Numbered from the stretch's first letter, positions 50,196-61,159 are shown. The stretch: DNA of 64,000 nt from Micromonospora inositola (GCF_900090285.1 NZ_LT607754.1:2604001-2668000), one strand, 5' to 3'. Translations and numbers: made by a program. Notes: generated by a model not told the origin, from the letters alone.

Positions 50196-50657
50196 ATGCC
50201 AGGAAAGGGCGACGCTCCGGTGCTTCCGGGCGCGCGGGCGGTTGCGCGGCACGTGCGCATCTCGCCGACGAAGGCGCGCCGGGTGGTCAACCTCGTCCGC
50301 GGCCTGCCCGCGAAGGAGGCGCTCACGGTGCTGCAGTTCGCGCCGCAGGCGGCGAGCGAGCAGGTGTACAAGGTGCTCGCGAGCGCGATCGCCAACGCGG
50401 AGAACAACGAGCGGCTGGACCCCGATGCGCTGCTCGTCAGCGAGGCGTTCGTCGACGAGGGCCCGACCATGAAGCGGTTCCGGCCGCGGGCGCAGGGCCG
50501 GGCGTACCGGATCCGCAAGCGCACCTGCCACATCACCATGGCGGTCGAGGCGGTGGCTCCGGCCACGCCGAAGAAGTCCGCGGCGGCGAAGAAGGCGGCC
50601 CCGGCGAAGCAGGCCGAGCCGGCTGACACGCAGAGCAAGACGGAGGGCGCCGAGTAA
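50196..50657 (+). CDS. rplV: 50S ribosomal protein L22
   Basis: ATG 50196, 153 residues. The core [20 protein letters not shown] and HITMAVEAV is followed by an about 30-residue Lys/Ala-rich C-terminal tail, which is longer than in most bacteria and typical of actinomycetes. Its TAA stop shares one base with the rpsC start. Confidence 0.97.
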   Translation: MPGKGDAPVLPGARAVARHVRISPTKARRVVNLVRGLPAKEALTVLQFAPQAASEQVYKVLASAIANAENNERLDPDALLVSEAFVDEGPTMKRFRPRAQGRAYRIRKRTCHITMAVEAVAPATPKKSAAAKKAAPAKQAEPADTQSKTEGAE

Positions 50658-51541
50658 TGGGTCAGAAGGTTCACCCCACTGGATTCCGGCTCGGCATCTC
50701 GACCGACTGGAAGTCCCGTTGGTTCGCGGACAAGCTCTACAAGGACTACATCGGCGAGGACGTCAAGATTCGCCGGATGATGTCCAAGGGCCTGGAGCGG
50801 GCCGGCATCTCGAAGGTCGACATCGAGCGCACCCGGGATCGGGTCCGCGTCGACATCCACACCGCCCGGCCGGGCATCGTCATCGGCCGTAAGGGTGCGG
50901 AGGCCGACCGGATCCGCGGCGAGCTGGAGAAGCTCACCGGCAAGCAGGTGCAGCTGAACATCATCGAGGTGAAGAACCCCGAGTCGGACGCGCAGCTGGT
51001 CGCCCAGGGTGTGGCCGAGCAGCTGTCCAGCCGGGTCAGCTTCCGTCGGGCGATGCGCAAGTCGATGCAGTCGGCCATGAAGAACCCGGTCTGCAAGGGC
51101 ATTCGGGTCCAGGTCTCGGGTCGTCTCGGCGGCGCCGAGATGAGCCGGACCGAGTTCTACCGCGAGGGCCGCGTCCCGCTGCACACGCTGCGGGCGAACA
51201 TCGAGTACGGCTTCTTCGAGGCCCGTACCACCTTCGGCCGGATCGGCGTGAAGGTCTGGATCTACAAGGGCGACTTCGTCCCGGGCCGGGAGGCTCCGGC
51301 TGAGACCGGTCCCGCCCGCCCGCGTCGTGACCGTGGCGACCGCCCCGAGCGTCCGCGCCGTGGTCGGTCGGGTTCGTCGGGCACCACCGCCGGCGGCACC
51401 GAGGCCGGCCGGGCCGCCGCGACCACGATCGCGCAGCAGGCCGAGACGCCGAGCGGCGAGCCGGTTGACGCCGGCGCTGTCGCCGCGGCCGCGACGGCTC
51501 CGGCCGCCACGCAGCCGGCAGAAACGCAGCAGGAGGGCTGA
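50657..51541 (+). CDS. rpsC: 30S ribosomal protein S3
   Basis: ATG 50657, 294 residues. The KH domain ([20 protein letters not shown]) is normal. About 75 extra C-terminal residues are Arg- then Ala/Thr-rich low complexity. It lines the mRNA entry tunnel. Confidence 0.97.
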   Translation: MGQKVHPTGFRLGISTDWKSRWFADKLYKDYIGEDVKIRRMMSKGLERAGISKVDIERTRDRVRVDIHTARPGIVIGRKGAEADRIRGELEKLTGKQVQLNIIEVKNPESDAQLVAQGVAEQLSSRVSFRRAMRKSMQSAMKNPVCKGIRVQVSGRLGGAEMSRTEFYREGRVPLHTLRANIEYGFFEARTTFGRIGVKVWIYKGDFVPGREAPAETGPARPRRDRGDRPERPRRGRSGSSGTTAGGTEAGRAAATTIAQQAETPSGEPVDAGAVAAAATAPAATQPAETQQEG

Positions 51542-51544
51542 CAG

Positions 51545-51970
51545 ATGCTGATGCCGCGCAAGCCCCCGAAGGGCTTCCGCAAGCCGCACCACCCGGACCG
51601 CCACGGCGCGTCCAAGGGTGGTAACCGGGTGGTGTTCGGCGAGTTCGGGATCCAGGCTCTCGAGCCGGCGTACGTGACCAACCGCCAGATCGAGTCGGCG
51701 CGTATCGCGATGACCCGCCACATCAAGCGTGGCGGCAAGGTCTGGATCACGATCTTCCCGGACCAGGCGCTGACCAAGAAGCCGGCCGAAACCCGGATGG
51801 GCTCCGGTAAGGGTTCGCCCGAGTGGTGGGTCGCGAACGTCAAGCCGGGGCGGGTTCTCTTCGAGATGTCCTTCCCCAACGAGCAGATCGCGCGAGAGGC
51901 TATGCGTCGCGCGATCCACAAGCTCCCGATGAAGTGCCGCATTGTTACGCGCGAAGTGGGTGAATCCTGA
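51545..51970 (+). CDS. rplP: 50S ribosomal protein L16
   Basis: ATG 51545 (an in-frame ATG at 51551 would give the more usual [10 protein letters not shown] start). 141 residues with [20 protein letters not shown]. It contacts the A-site tRNA. Its last base is the first of rpmC. Confidence 0.96.
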   Translation: MLMPRKPPKGFRKPHHPDRHGASKGGNRVVFGEFGIQALEPAYVTNRQIESARIAMTRHIKRGGKVWITIFPDQALTKKPAETRMGSGKGSPEWWVANVKPGRVLFEMSFPNEQIAREAMRRAIHKLPMKCRIVTREVGES

Positions 51971-52206
51971 TGGCAGCGGGCGTTAAGGCCACCGAGCTGC
52001 GTGAGCTCTCCGAAGAGGAGCTGGTCACGAAGCTGCGGGAGGCCAAGGCGGAGCTGTTCAACCTCCGCGTGCAGGCCGCGACCGGGCAGCTGGACAACAA
52101 CCGACGGCTGCAGGTCATCCGTCGGGAGATCGCCCGGATCTACACGATCATGCGTGAGCGCGAGCTGGGGCTCTCGGCCGCGCCGACTGAGGTGACTGCA
52201 TCATGA
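51970..52206 (+). CDS. rpmC: 50S ribosomal protein L29
   Basis: ATG 51970, 78 residues, with [20 protein letters not shown]. It lies at the tunnel exit. Overlaps rpsQ by 4 bp. Confidence 0.96.
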   Translation: MAAGVKATELRELSEEELVTKLREAKAELFNLRVQAATGQLDNNRRLQVIRREIARIYTIMRERELGLSAAPTEVTAS

Positions 52207-52481
52207 GCGAGAACACCACCGCCGCCGCCGCGCGGGCCCGCCGCAAGGTGCGTGAGGGCCTCGTGGTCAGCGACAAGATGGACAAGACCGTCGTGGTCGA
52301 GGTCGAGGACCGGGTCAGGCACGCGCTGTACGGCAAGATCATGCGCCGGACCAGCAAGCTGAAGGTGCACGACGAGCAGAACTCCGCCGGGATCGGCGAC
52401 CGGGTCATCATCATGGAGACCCGGCCGCTCTCCGCCACCAAGCGTTGGCGGCTCGTGGAGATCCTCGAGAAGGCCAAGTAG
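52203..52481 (+). CDS. rpsQ: 30S ribosomal protein S17
   Basis: ATG 52203, 92 residues, with [20 protein letters not shown]. Last gene of the S10 cluster proper. An 11-bp hairpin (52529-52554) follows. Confidence 0.96.
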   Translation: MSENTTAAAARARRKVREGLVVSDKMDKTVVVEVEDRVRHALYGKIMRRTSKLKVHDEQNSAGIGDRVIIMETRPLSATKRWRLVEILEKAK

Positions 52482-52528
52482 CGAAGGCTCGAGCTCGGCC
52501 GGCAAGGTCGGGCGCAGGTTCCGCCAGG

Positions 52529-52554
52529 CTCCGGCCGCCTCCGGGCGGCCGGAG
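52529..52554 (+). terminator. S10-spc boundary hairpin
   Basis: CTCCGGCCGCC (52529-52539) pairs with GGCGGCCGGAG (52544-52554). It lies in the 97-bp gap between rpsQ and rplN, the usual boundary between the S10 and spc operons. Confidence 0.55.
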
Positions 52555-52578
52555 AACCGGCAGACATAGGAGATAGAC

Positions 52579-52947
52579 GTGATTCAGCAGGAGTCGCGAC
52601 TGCGCGTCGCCGACAACACGGGTGCCCGGGAGATCCTGTGCATCCGGGTTCTCGGTGGCTCCGGTCGGCGCTACGCGAGCATCGGCGACGTCATCGTGGC
52701 CACGGTCAAGGACGCGATCCCCGGTGCCGGTGTGAAGAAGGGCGACGTCGTCAAGGCTGTCGTCGTTCGCACCGCCAAGGAGAGGCGGCGGCCGGACGGC
52801 TCGTACATCCGCTTCGACGAGAACGCCGCCGTCATCATCAAGGACGGTGGGGACCCGCGCGGTACCCGTATCTTCGGCCCGGTGGGTCGGGAGCTGCGGG
52901 ACAAGCGGTTCATGAAGATCATCTCTCTCGCGCCGGAGGTGTTGTGA
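52579..52947 (+). CDS. rplN: 50S ribosomal protein L14
   Basis: GTG 52579, 122 residues, beginning [20 protein letters not shown]. It forms part of the intersubunit bridge. Overlaps rplX by 4 bp. Confidence 0.97.
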   Translation: MIQQESRLRVADNTGAREILCIRVLGGSGRRYASIGDVIVATVKDAIPGAGVKKGDVVKAVVVRTAKERRRPDGSYIRFDENAAVIIKDGGDPRGTRIFGPVGRELRDKRFMKIISLAPEVL

Positions 52948-53264
52948 CCGTGAAGGTCAAGAAGGGCGACACGGTCGTCGTCATCGCCGGCAAGGACAAG
53001 GGTGCCAAGGGTAAGGTCATCATGGCCTACCCGCGGCAGGACAAGGTCCTGGTCGAGGGCGTGAACCGGGTCAAGAAGCACACCCGCATCAGCACCACCC
53101 AGCGTGGCGCCAAGACCGGTGGCATCGTCACCCAGGAGGCCCCGATCCACGTCTCGAACGTGCAGGTCCTGGACTCCGAAGGGAAGCCGACCCGGGTCGG
53201 TTACCGGATCGACGACAACGGCCAGAAGGTCCGCATCGCGCGTAGCACCGGTAAGGACCTGTGA
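52944..53264 (+). CDS. rplX: 50S ribosomal protein L24
   Basis: GTG 52944 inside the rplN stop gives 106 residues; the KOW motif [20 protein letters not shown] is at the N-terminus. It initiates 50S assembly. Confidence 0.96.
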   Translation: MTVKVKKGDTVVVIAGKDKGAKGKVIMAYPRQDKVLVEGVNRVKKHTRISTTQRGAKTGGIVTQEAPIHVSNVQVLDSEGKPTRVGYRIDDNGQKVRIARSTGKDL

Positions 53265-53833
53265 TGACCACGGCTACCGAAACCAAGACCATGCCGCGCC
53301 TCAAGGAGCGGTACCGCAACGAGATCGTGGCCGAGCTGCAGAAGCAGCACAACTACGGCAACCCCATGCAGGTGCCGCGGTTGGTCAAGATCGTCGTCAA
53401 CATGGGTGTCGGCGAGGCCGCTCGGGACGCCAAGCTGATTGACGGCGCCGTCCGCGACCTGGCCACCATCACCGGCCAGAAGCCGCAGGTGCGGCGGGCG
53501 ACCAAGTCCATCGCGCAGTTCAAGCTGCGTGAGGGCATGCCGATCGGCGCGAAGGTGACCCTGCGCGGCGACCGGATGTGGGAGTTCATGGACCGGCTGC
53601 TGTCCATCGCGCTGCCGCGTATCCGCGACTTCCGCGGCCTGGACGGGCGCAAGCTCGACGGGCACGGCAACTACACGTTCGGTCTGACCGAGCAGTCGGT
53701 GTTCCACGAGATCGACCAGGACCGGATCGATCGCCAGCGGGGCATGGACATCACGGTGGTCACGACCGCCACGACCGACGACGAGGGCCGGGCGCTGCTC
53801 AAGCTCCTGGGCTTCCCGTTCAAGGAGAACTGA
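53264..53833 (+). CDS. rplE: 50S ribosomal protein L5
   Basis: I choose ATG 53264 (189 residues); a GTG lies one codon earlier. Conserved [20 protein letters not shown]. It binds 5S rRNA and contacts the P-site tRNA. Confidence 0.96.
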   Translation: MTTATETKTMPRLKERYRNEIVAELQKQHNYGNPMQVPRLVKIVVNMGVGEAARDAKLIDGAVRDLATITGQKPQVRRATKSIAQFKLREGMPIGAKVTLRGDRMWEFMDRLLSIALPRIRDFRGLDGRKLDGHGNYTFGLTEQSVFHEIDQDRIDRQRGMDITVVTTATTDDEGRALLKLLGFPFKEN

Positions 53834-53834
53834 G

Positions 53835-54020
53835 ATGGCCAAGAAGGCGCTGATCATCAAGGCGGCCGCGAAGCCGAAGTTCTCGGTTCGCGCGTACACC
53901 CGCTGCCAGCGGTGCGGGCGTCCGAAGGCGGTCTACCGCAAGTTCGGGCTCTGCCGGGTGTGCCTCCGGGAGATGGCCCACCGCGGTGAGCTGCCCGGCG
54001 TGTCCAAGGCTTCCTGGTAA
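53835..54020 (+). CDS. rpsZ: 30S ribosomal protein S14, zinc (type Z) form
   Basis: ATG 53835, 61 residues. Two pairs CQRC and CRVC bind zinc, marking the zinc-dependent form. It closes with [10 protein letters not shown] 95-bp gap with a small hairpin (54069-54087) precedes rpsH. Confidence 0.97.
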   Translation: MAKKALIIKAAAKPKFSVRAYTRCQRCGRPKAVYRKFGLCRVCLREMAHRGELPGVSKASW

Positions 54021-54115
54021 TAGCTCAGCGCGCTCTGCGCGTTGGCTGAACTGTCTCTTCGCCGTAGGCCCCGGGCGATGCCCGGGGAACCCCGGCGAGA
54101 AAGGTTGACGAATTC

Positions 54116-54523
54116 ATGACGATGACCGACCCGATCGCAGACATGCTCACGCGTCTGCGTAACGCCAACCAGGCGTACCACGACCGGGTGACGATGCCCT
54201 ACTCGAAGATCAAGGCGAACCTCGCCGAGGTCCTCAAGGCCGAGGGTTACATCGCCACCTGGTCGGTCGAGGAGCCCGAGGAGGGCGCCGTCGGCAGGCG
54301 ACTGGTCGTCGAGCTGAAGTACGGCCAGAACCGGGAGCGGAGCCTGGCCGGCATCAAGCGCGTGTCCAAGCCCGGTCTGCGGGTTTATGCCAAGTCGGAC
54401 GGGCTCCCGCGGGTGCTCGGCGGGCTGGGCGTGGCGATCATTTCGACGTCCCAGGGGCTGCTCACCGACCGGCAGGCCCGCAAGCGGAGCGTTGGCGGGG
54501 AAGTCCTCGCCTTCGTCTGGTAA
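54116..54523 (+). CDS. rpsH: 30S ribosomal protein S8
   Basis: ATG 54116, 135 residues, [20 protein letters not shown]. In E. coli S8 represses the spc operon. Confidence 0.97.
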   Translation: MTMTDPIADMLTRLRNANQAYHDRVTMPYSKIKANLAEVLKAEGYIATWSVEEPEEGAVGRRLVVELKYGQNRERSLAGIKRVSKPGLRVYAKSDGLPRVLGGLGVAIISTSQGLLTDRQARKRSVGGEVLAFVW

Positions 54524-54539
54524 CGGGAGACAGGTAGAA

Positions 54540-55082
54540 ATGTCGCGTATTGGACGTAAGTCGATCCCGGTACCAGCCGGCGTCGACATCATGATCGAGG
54601 GCCAGACCGTGAAGGTCAAGGGACCCAAGGGCGAGCTGAGCCACGTCCTCGCCGAGCCGATCAAGGCGGAGCGGGGCGAGGACGGCGCGCTGCACGTCAA
54701 CCGGCCCAACGACGAGCGCAAGGCCAAGGAGCTCCACGGCCTGAGCCGTACGCTGGTCGCCAACATGATCGTCGGGGTGACCGAGGGCTACCGCAAGAGC
54801 CTCGAGATCGCCGGCACCGGTTACCGCGTCACCGCCAAGGGCAAGGACCTGGAGTTCGCGCTCGGGTTCTCGCACCCGGTGCTGGTCCCCGCCCCGGACG
54901 GCATCACCTTCACGGTGGAGCGGCCGACCCTGTTCCACGTGGCCGGCATCGACAAGCAGCAGGTCGGCGAGGTCGCCGCCAACATCCGGAAGATCCGCCC
55001 GCCGGAGCCCTACAAGGGCAAGGGCGTGAAGTACCAGGGCGAGGTCATCCGCCGCAAGGCTGGAAAGGCAGGTAAGAAGTGA
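54540..55082 (+). CDS. rplF: 50S ribosomal protein L6
   Basis: ATG 54540, 180 residues, [20 protein letters not shown] and the [12 protein letters not shown] signature. It supports the GTPase centre. Overlaps rplR by 4 bp. Confidence 0.97.
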   Translation: MSRIGRKSIPVPAGVDIMIEGQTVKVKGPKGELSHVLAEPIKAERGEDGALHVNRPNDERKAKELHGLSRTLVANMIVGVTEGYRKSLEIAGTGYRVTAKGKDLEFALGFSHPVLVPAPDGITFTVERPTLFHVAGIDKQQVGEVAANIRKIRPPEPYKGKGVKYQGEVIRRKAGKAGKK

Positions 55083-55468
55083 GCGCCACGCTGCTCAAGC
55101 GCCGCCGCGGCGTCGCCGCCAAGCGCGCCGTCGGGCGTGCGCGCCGACACTTCCGGGTCCGCAAGAACATCAGCGGCACCACCGAGCGTCCCCGCCTGGT
55201 CGTCACCCGCTCCCTGCGGCACATCGTCGCCCAGATCGTGGACGACACCAAGGGTCACACCCTGGCGTCGGCCTCGAGCCTGGACGCCTCGCTGCGCGGC
55301 GCCGAGGGCGACAAGAGCGCCCTGGCCGGCAAGGTCGGCGCCCTGCTTGCCGAGCGGGCCAAGGCCGCCGGCATCTCGAAGGTCGTCTTCGACCGCGGTG
55401 GCAACCGGTACGCGGGGCGGGTCGCCGCGCTTGCCGACGCCGCCCGCGAAGCCGGGCTCGAGTTCTAG
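55079..55468 (+). CDS. rplR: 50S ribosomal protein L18
   Basis: GTG 55079, 129 residues, with [20 protein letters not shown] and [20 protein letters not shown]. It binds 5S rRNA. Confidence 0.97.
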   Translation: MSATLLKRRRGVAAKRAVGRARRHFRVRKNISGTTERPRLVVTRSLRHIVAQIVDDTKGHTLASASSLDASLRGAEGDKSALAGKVGALLAERAKAAGISKVVFDRGGNRYAGRVAALADAAREAGLEF

Positions 55469-55501
55469 AAACCCCGTCACGAGAGATAAGGAAGGCTGCT
55501 G

Positions 55502-56116
55502 ATGCCAGGTCAACAGCGCCGTGGCGGCGGGTCCGGTGGCAACGAGGGTGGTCGCCGCGACAACCGCCGTGAGGGCGGCCGCGGAAACGCGCCCGCCGAG
55601 AAGACCCCGCACCTCGAGCGGGTCGTCGCGATCAACCGCGTCGCCAAGGTCGTGAAGGGTGGTCGTCGCTTCAGCTTCACCGCCCTGGTGATCGTGGGCG
55701 ACGGCGACGGCACCGTCGGTGTGGGCTACGGAAAGGCCAAGGAGGTGCCCGCGGCTATCGCCAAGGGTGTCGAGGAGGCCAAGAAGCACTTCTTCAAGGT
55801 GCCGCGGATCGGCCAGTCGATCCCGCACCCGGTGCAGGGCGAGGCCGCGGCCGGTGTGGTGCTGCTCAAGCCGGCCTCGGCCGGTACGGGCGTCATCGCC
55901 GGTGGTCCGGTGCGTGCCGTGCTGGAGTGCGCGGGCATCCACGACGTGCTCTCCAAGAGCCTCGGCTCGTCCAACCCGATCAACATCGTGCACGCCACGG
56001 TGGCGGCGCTGAAGGGGCTCGAGTCCCCGGAGGCCGTCGCGGCCCGTCGTGGTCTGCCGGTCGAGGACGTCGCGCCGGCCGCCATGCTGGCGTCGCGGGC
56101 GGGGGTGGCTTCCTGA
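55502..56116 (+). CDS. rpsE: 30S ribosomal protein S5
   Basis: ATG 55502, 204 residues. A Gly/Arg-rich N-terminal extension of about 40 residues precedes [20 protein letters not shown]. Important for decoding accuracy. Its stop shares one base with rpmD. Confidence 0.97.
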   Translation: MPGQQRRGGGSGGNEGGRRDNRREGGRGNAPAEKTPHLERVVAINRVAKVVKGGRRFSFTALVIVGDGDGTVGVGYGKAKEVPAAIAKGVEEAKKHFFKVPRIGQSIPHPVQGEAAAGVVLLKPASAGTGVIAGGPVRAVLECAGIHDVLSKSLGSSNPINIVHATVAALKGLESPEAVAARRGLPVEDVAPAAMLASRAGVAS

Positions 56117-56298
56117 TGGCTCGCCTGAAGGTCACCCAGGTCCGGTCCGAGATCGGGACCAAGCAGAACCAGCGTGACTCGCTGCGTTCGCTCGGTCTCA
56201 AGCGGATCAACGACGTGGTGGTCAAGGAGGACCGTCCGGAGATCCGCGGCATGATCTTCACGGTCAACCACCTCGTGAAGGTCGAGGAGGTCGAGTAA
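56116..56298 (+). CDS. rpmD: 50S ribosomal protein L30
   Basis: ATG 56116, 60 residues, [20 protein letters not shown] and a VEEVE end. Shares one base with both neighbours. Confidence 0.97.
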   Translation: MARLKVTQVRSEIGTKQNQRDSLRSLGLKRINDVVVKEDRPEIRGMIFTVNHLVKVEEVE

Positions 56299-56741
56299 TG
56301 ACGATCAAGGTCCACCACCTGCGCCCGGCGCCCGGTGCCAAGACCGCGAAGACCCGCGTGGGTCGCGGTGAGGGCTCCAAGGGCAAGACCGCCGGTCGCG
56401 GTACCAAGGGTTCGAAGGCCCGGAAGAACATCTCGGCGGCGTTCGAGGGTGGGCAGATGCCCATCCACATGCGTCTGCCGAAGCTGAAGGGCTTCAAGAA
56501 CAAGTTCAAGGTCGTCTTCCAGGTGGTCAACCTGGACCGGCTCGCCGAGCTCTTCCCGAACGGCGGCCAGGTCGGCCCCGTCGAGCTGGTCGAGGCCGGC
56601 GCGGTCCGCAAGGGCCAGCCGGTCAAGGTCCTCGGCACCGGCGACCTCGGCGGGGTGGCCCTCCAGGTGTCGGCGCACGCGTTCAGCGCGTCGGCCAAGG
56701 AGAAGATCACCGCCGCCGGTGGCTCGGTCACCGAGCTGTAA
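56298..56741 (+). CDS. rplO: 50S ribosomal protein L15
   Basis: ATG 56298, 147 residues; Gly/Lys-rich N-terminus ([20 protein letters not shown]) that penetrates the rRNA. A strong terminator follows, so secY probably has its own promoter. Confidence 0.97.
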   Translation: MTIKVHHLRPAPGAKTAKTRVGRGEGSKGKTAGRGTKGSKARKNISAAFEGGQMPIHMRLPKLKGFKNKFKVVFQVVNLDRLAELFPNGGQVGPVELVEAGAVRKGQPVKVLGTGDLGGVALQVSAHAFSASAKEKITAAGGSVTEL

Positions 56742-56756
56742 GGCAGAGGTACCCGT

Positions 56757-56792
56757 GGCGCCCGCTCAGTTGTCTGCGACTGGGCGGGCGCC
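56757..56792 (+). terminator. spc operon terminator
   Basis: GGCGCCCGCTCAGT (56757-56770) pairs with ACTGGGCGGGCGCC (56779-56792), 14 bp with one U-G pair. It begins 15 bp after the rplO stop. Confidence 0.8.
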
Positions 56793-56976
56793 GTGGTCTA
56801 CCCGGCCCGTGTGCGCCGGGTAACATCGGATTCGGTTTATGTAGCCGGGCACGTCTGCCCGGACCGGGAGCGGGCTGTTAGAGTCCCATCCCAGCTATGG
56901 ATATCGGGCACTCGCCCGGCACCCACCCCGACCCGCCAGGGATCACCGGCGGCCCGCCTCGCGCAGGAGGAAGAAG

Positions 56977-58305
56977 TTGCTGTCCGCCTTTCTCAGTGCG
57001 TTCCGTACGCCTGACCTGCGCAAGAAGCTGCTGTTCACAGTAGGCATCATCGCGGTCTACCGGATGGGCGCCACGCTGCCCAGCCCGGGTGTCTCGTACG
57101 GCAACGTGCAGAAGTGCCTCGACACCATCCAGGGCAGCGGCACCGGCGTGCTGAACCTGCTGGACCTCTTCTCCGGCGGCGCGCTGCTGCAGCTCTCGGT
57201 CTTCGCGCTGGGCATCATGCCCTACATCACCGCGTCGATCATCCTGCAGCTGCTGACGGTGGTCATCCCGCGGCTGGAGCAGCTCCGCAAGGAGGGCCAG
57301 GCCGGCCAGGCGAAGATCACCCAGTACACCCGCTACCTGACGCTGGGCCTGGGCATCCTCCAGTCCTCGGCGTTCGTGGCGCTGGCCCGCTCCGGGCAGC
57401 TCTTCCAGAACAGGTGCGACCAGTTCCCGATCGTCCCCAGGGGCACCGGGATCCCGGACTGGCTGACCCTGACCATCCTGGTCATGACGATGACCGCCGG
57501 CACCGGCGTGGTGATGTGGCTCGGTGAGCTGATCACCGACCGGGGCGTCGGCAACGGCATGTCCGTGCTGATCTTCACCTCGATCGCAGCCCGGCTGCCC
57601 AGCGAGGGCTGGAAGATCAAGACCACCAAGGGCTGGGGGATGTTCGCCCTGGTGATCGTGCTGGTCCTGCTGGTCATCACCGCGGTCACCTTCATCGAGC
57701 AGGCGCAGCGCCGGATCCCGGTGCAGTACGCCAAGCGCATGATCGGCCGGCGGATGTACGGCGGCACCTCCACCTACATCCCGCTCAAGGTGAACCAGGC
57801 CGGTGTCATCCCGGTCATCTTCGCCTCGTCGCTGCTCTACCTGCCGACGCTCGCGCTCCAGTTCTTCAGCCAGACCAACCCGGGCAAGACCCAGGCCTGG
57901 ATCCAGAACCACATCGTGAAGGCGAGCGCGCCGGAGCACATCGCGATCTACTTCCTGCTGATCATCTTCTTCACGTACTTCTACGTGTCCATCACGTTCA
58001 ACCCGACCGAGGTCGCGGACAACATGAAGAAGTACGGCGGCTTCGTGCCGGGCATCCGCCCCGGCAAGCCGACCGCCGAGTACCTCGACTTCATCCTCAG
58101 CCGGATCACCCTGCCGGGCGCGCTCTACCTGGGCATCATCGCGATCCTGCCGAACTTCTTCTTCATCTGGTTGGACAACCAGCAGTTCCAGAACTTCCCA
58201 TTCGGCGGCACCGCTGTGCTCATCATGGTCGGCGTCGGTCTGGAGACCGTGAAGCAGATCGAGAGCCAACTCATGCAGCGGAACTACGAAGGGTTCCTGC
58301 GGTAG
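56977..58305 (+). CDS. secY: preprotein translocase subunit SecY
   Basis: The start is TTG at 56977, with AGGAGGAAG directly upstream, giving 442 residues and ten transmembrane helices. The plug, the GGALLQLSVFALGIMPYITA signature and the basic C5 loop region are present. It is the pore of the Sec translocon and pairs with SecE encoded at 28158. The adk start follows its stop with no gap. Confidence 0.97.
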   Translation: MLSAFLSAFRTPDLRKKLLFTVGIIAVYRMGATLPSPGVSYGNVQKCLDTIQGSGTGVLNLLDLFSGGALLQLSVFALGIMPYITASIILQLLTVVIPRLEQLRKEGQAGQAKITQYTRYLTLGLGILQSSAFVALARSGQLFQNRCDQFPIVPRGTGIPDWLTLTILVMTMTAGTGVVMWLGELITDRGVGNGMSVLIFTSIAARLPSEGWKIKTTKGWGMFALVIVLVLLVITAVTFIEQAQRRIPVQYAKRMIGRRMYGGTSTYIPLKVNQAGVIPVIFASSLLYLPTLALQFFSQTNPGKTQAWIQNHIVKASAPEHIAIYFLLIIFFTYFYVSITFNPTEVADNMKKYGGFVPGIRPGKPTAEYLDFILSRITLPGALYLGIIAILPNFFFIWLDNQQFQNFPFGGTAVLIMVGVGLETVKQIESQLMQRNYEGFLR

Positions 58306-58959
58306 ATGCGACTCGTTCTGGTTGGCCCGCCGGGCGCGGGCAAGGGCACACAGGCGGAGTTCATCGCCGCCCACCTGTCGGTGCCGAAGATCTCGACCGG
58401 TGACATCTTCCGGGCCAACGTCTCCCAGGGCACGCCCCTGGGAGTTGAGGCCAAGCGGTACATGGACGCCGGCAAGCTGGTCCCGGACGAGGTCACCATC
58501 AACATGGTGCGGGACCGGCTCGCCGAGCCGGACGCCGCCGAGGGCTTCCTGCTCGACGGCTTCCCGCGGACCACGCCGCAGGCCGCCGCGCTGGACAAGC
58601 TCCTCGCCGACCTCGGCACCGCGCTGGACCTGGTGCTGGAGCTGGTCGTCGACGACGACGAGGTGATCCGGCGGCTCTCCGGCCGGCGGACCTGCCGGGG
58701 CTGCGGCAAGATCTGGCACGTCGAGTTCGACGCGACCACCCGCGAGGGCGTCTGCGACCGCTGCGGCGCCGAGCTGTTCCAGCGCGACGACGACAAGCCG
58801 GAGACGATCGCCGCCCGCCTCCGGGAGTACGCGGAGAAGACCGCGCCGCTGGTCGACTACTACGGCGCCCAGGGCAAGCTCGTCGGCATCGACGCGACCG
58901 GGCCGGTGGAGGATGTCACCGTCCGCGCAATCGACGCCCTGCGCTCGTACGGCGGCTGA
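58306..58959 (+). CDS. adk: adenylate kinase, zinc-lid type
   Basis: ATG 58306, 217 residues. P loop [18 protein letters not shown] and a lid with two cysteine pairs (CRGC, CDRC) that binds zinc. It interconverts AMP, ADP and ATP. The zinc lid is more often seen in Gram-positive thermophiles and actinomycetes of this family. Confidence 0.97.
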   Translation: MRLVLVGPPGAGKGTQAEFIAAHLSVPKISTGDIFRANVSQGTPLGVEAKRYMDAGKLVPDEVTINMVRDRLAEPDAAEGFLLDGFPRTTPQAAALDKLLADLGTALDLVLELVVDDDEVIRRLSGRRTCRGCGKIWHVEFDATTREGVCDRCGAELFQRDDDKPETIAARLREYAEKTAPLVDYYGAQGKLVGIDATGPVEDVTVRAIDALRSYGG

Positions 58960-58990
58960 CGGCCCGCCGGGTCTCCGGCGGATAGAGTGC

Positions 58991-59025
58991 GAACAGCGGG
59001 GTACGTCCGACGTGCCCCGCTGTTC
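58991..59025 (+). terminator. secY-adk terminator
   Basis: GAACAGCGGGGTACGTC (58991-59007) pairs with GACGTGCCCCGCTGTTC (59009-59025): 17 bp with one U-G pair and almost no loop. It lies between adk and map. Confidence 0.7.
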
Positions 59026-59050
59026 CGCGCGACGAAAGGTAACGGCTCCG

Positions 59051-59902
59051 ATGCGTCGTCCCCAGCTGGACATCCAGCTGAAGACTCCAGACCAGATCGA
59101 GAAGATGCGGGCCGCCGGTCTGGTGGTCGCTCGTGCGCTGCGTCTGATGCGGGAGGCGGTAGCCCCCGGGGTCAGCACCGCCGACCTCGACGCCATCGCC
59201 GAGTCGACCATCCGCGAGGCCGGCGCGACCCCGTCGTTCAAGGGCTACCACGGCTTCCCGGCGTCCATCTGCTCCTCGGTCAACGAGCAGGTCGTGCACG
59301 CGATCCCGTCGTCGCACCAGGTGCTCCGCGAGGGGGATCTGATCTCGATCGACTGCGGCGCGGTGCTGAACGGCTGGCACGGCGACGCCGCCATCACCGT
59401 CGGAGTCGGCGAGGTCGACCCGGCCCTGCTGAAGATGGCCGCGGTCGCCGAGGACGCGATGTGGGCCGGAATCGCCGCCGCCGCCCGGGGCGCGGCGAGC
59501 GGCAAGGGGCGGCTCACCGACATCTCGCACGCGGTGGAGAACGCGGTCCGCAAGGGGGGCCGGTACGGCATCGTCGACGGGTACGGCGGGCACGGCATCG
59601 GCACCGAGATGCACCAGGACCCGCACGTGCTCAACCACGGGCGGCCGGGCAAGGGTCCTCACCTCGTCCCCGGGCTGGCGCTGGCGATCGAGCCGATGAT
59701 CACCATGGGCTCCCCGCGCACCGTGGAGCTGGCCGACGGCTGGACCGTGGTGACCCGGGACGGGTCGATGGCGGCGCACGTCGAGCACTCGATGGCGCTG
59801 CTGGACGACGGCGTCTGGGTGCTGACCGCCGAGGACGGCGGCCGAGCCCGCCTCGGCGAACTGGTCACCGCTCGCCAGTCGGCCGACTCCCCGGCCCGTT
59901 GA
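59051..59902 (+). CDS. map: methionine aminopeptidase, type I
   Basis: ATG 59051, 283 residues. The five metal ligands are visible: Asp in SIDCGA, Asp in HGDAAI, His in GGHGIG, Glu in AIEPM and Glu in VEHSMA. It removes the initiator Met from new proteins. The length matches class Ia/Ic enzymes. Confidence 0.96.
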   Translation: MRRPQLDIQLKTPDQIEKMRAAGLVVARALRLMREAVAPGVSTADLDAIAESTIREAGATPSFKGYHGFPASICSSVNEQVVHAIPSSHQVLREGDLISIDCGAVLNGWHGDAAITVGVGEVDPALLKMAAVAEDAMWAGIAAAARGAASGKGRLTDISHAVENAVRKGGRYGIVDGYGGHGIGTEMHQDPHVLNHGRPGKGPHLVPGLALAIEPMITMGSPRTVELADGWTVVTRDGSMAAHVEHSMALLDDGVWVLTAEDGGRARLGELVTARQSADSPAR

Positions 59903-60058
59903 CCCGTCGGGTCGGCTGAGCGCGGGCGGGCGTCCACGGCGACACCTTCGGGCCGCTTCGTTCCCGTTGTCCGGGTATCCGGCTGTGGCCGCAGCGGCCC
60001 GCCGGCGAACGGGTGGCGGGCCGGTGGCATGCTTGCCGCCATGGAGGGGCGGGACGGG

Positions 60059-60583
60059 ATGCGGGCGGCCGACGCGGATCGGCAGCAGACGGCGGAACGG
60101 CTCCGGGTCGCGCTCGAAGAGGGCCGGATCGACCTGTACGAGTACGACGAGCGGCTGCAGCGGGCCTACGGGGCCAAGACGTACGGGGAACTGGGCCAGG
60201 TGCTGGCCGATCTGCCCGGACCGGCGCCGCTGGAACGCTCGGCGCTGGCTCCGCGGCAGCCGGGCCCGGCCGACGTCGCCGCGCCCGGGCCGGTGCCGCC
60301 GCCGGCCGCGCCGGCGTCCGGGCCGGTGCCGTCCGGCGCCCGGACCGGCTGGCTGTTCGAGGTGTGGATGCCGTGGCTGCGGGTCGCGGCGATCCTGACC
60401 GCGATCTGGGTGCTGTCCGCCGTCGGCGCCCGGGAACTGGTCTTCTACTGGCCGGTCTGGGCGCTCGGGCCGTGGGGCGCGCTGCTGTTGATGCGGACGG
60501 CGGGCGGCCTGGCGACCGGTGAGCCTCGACACCGGCACGACCGGCGGGAGCGCCGCCGGGCCCGCCGGGCGGGGGAGCGGTAG
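60059..60583 (+). CDS. DUF1707 and 2TM domain protein
   Basis: I choose ATG 60059, after GGAGGGG, giving 174 residues beginning MRAADADRQQTAERLRVALE, the standard DUF1707 start. This helical domain (to about residue 50, with YEYDERLQRAYGAKTYGELG) is followed by a Pro-rich linker and two transmembrane helices, then an Arg-rich tail. DUF1707 proteins are abundant in actinobacteria and of unknown function. It separates map from infA. Confidence 0.8.
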   Translation: MRAADADRQQTAERLRVALEEGRIDLYEYDERLQRAYGAKTYGELGQVLADLPGPAPLERSALAPRQPGPADVAAPGPVPPPAAPASGPVPSGARTGWLFEVWMPWLRVAAILTAIWVLSAVGARELVFYWPVWALGPWGALLLMRTAGGLATGEPRHRHDRRERRRARRAGER

Positions 60584-60843
60584 CGTCGTCGCTCGTCAGG
60601 GCGCGGATCCGCGCCGGGTGTCCGGTTTCCCCGGGCGGGTGACCTGCGGGGCGGCCGGTTTGGCGACGGCCCGCGGGCGGGCGTACACTTTCTGATCGGC
60701 GCACAGCGTCCACTCCGGCATGCCCACCCTGCGCTTCGGTGGGAGTCGGAGCCGCGGCTGGCTCGGGCCCGGCGATTCTCGTCGGAGCCTGTGTAAGACG
60801 TTGTGGGCCGTCCGGAGTAACCGACGTCAGGACAGCGGAGGAC
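60584..60843. other. infA leader and promoter region
   Basis: No gene is seen in this 260-bp gap. It contains the TTGGCG/TACACT promoter at 60660-60689. Confidence 0.5.
60660..60689 (+). promoter_or_regulatory. infA-rpoA operon promoter
   Basis: TTGGCG (60660-60665), an 18-bp spacer and TACACT (60684-60689), about 155 bp before infA. The -10 is identical to those of rpoB and tRNA-Trp. Confidence 0.65.
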
Positions 60844-61065
60844 ATGCCGAAAAAAGACGGAGCCATCGAGATCGAGGGTCGGGTCATCGAGCCCCTGCCG
60901 AACGCCATGTTCCGGGTGGAGCTCGCGAACGGTCACAAGGTGCTGGCTCACATCAGCGGCAAGATGCGGCAGCACTACATCCGCATCCTGCCGGAGGACC
61001 GGGTCGTCGTCGAACTCTCGCCGTACGACCTGACCCGCGGGCGCATCGTCTACCGCTACAAGTAA
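60844..61065 (+). CDS. infA: translation initiation factor IF-1
   Basis: ATG 60844, 73 residues with the OB-fold sequence [20 protein letters not shown]. It blocks the ribosomal A site during initiation. Confidence 0.98.
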   Translation: MPKKDGAIEIEGRVIEPLPNAMFRVELANGHKVLAHISGKMRQHYIRILPEDRVVVELSPYDLTRGRIVYRYK

Positions 61066-61159
61066 GCCTGACGACGGCCGGGAACGTCCCCGTGTCCGTC
61101 TTCGACGTCCGGCGTCGCGCGTCGTCGCGCCTCCGGGCCAGATGGGAAGTAAGGCAACC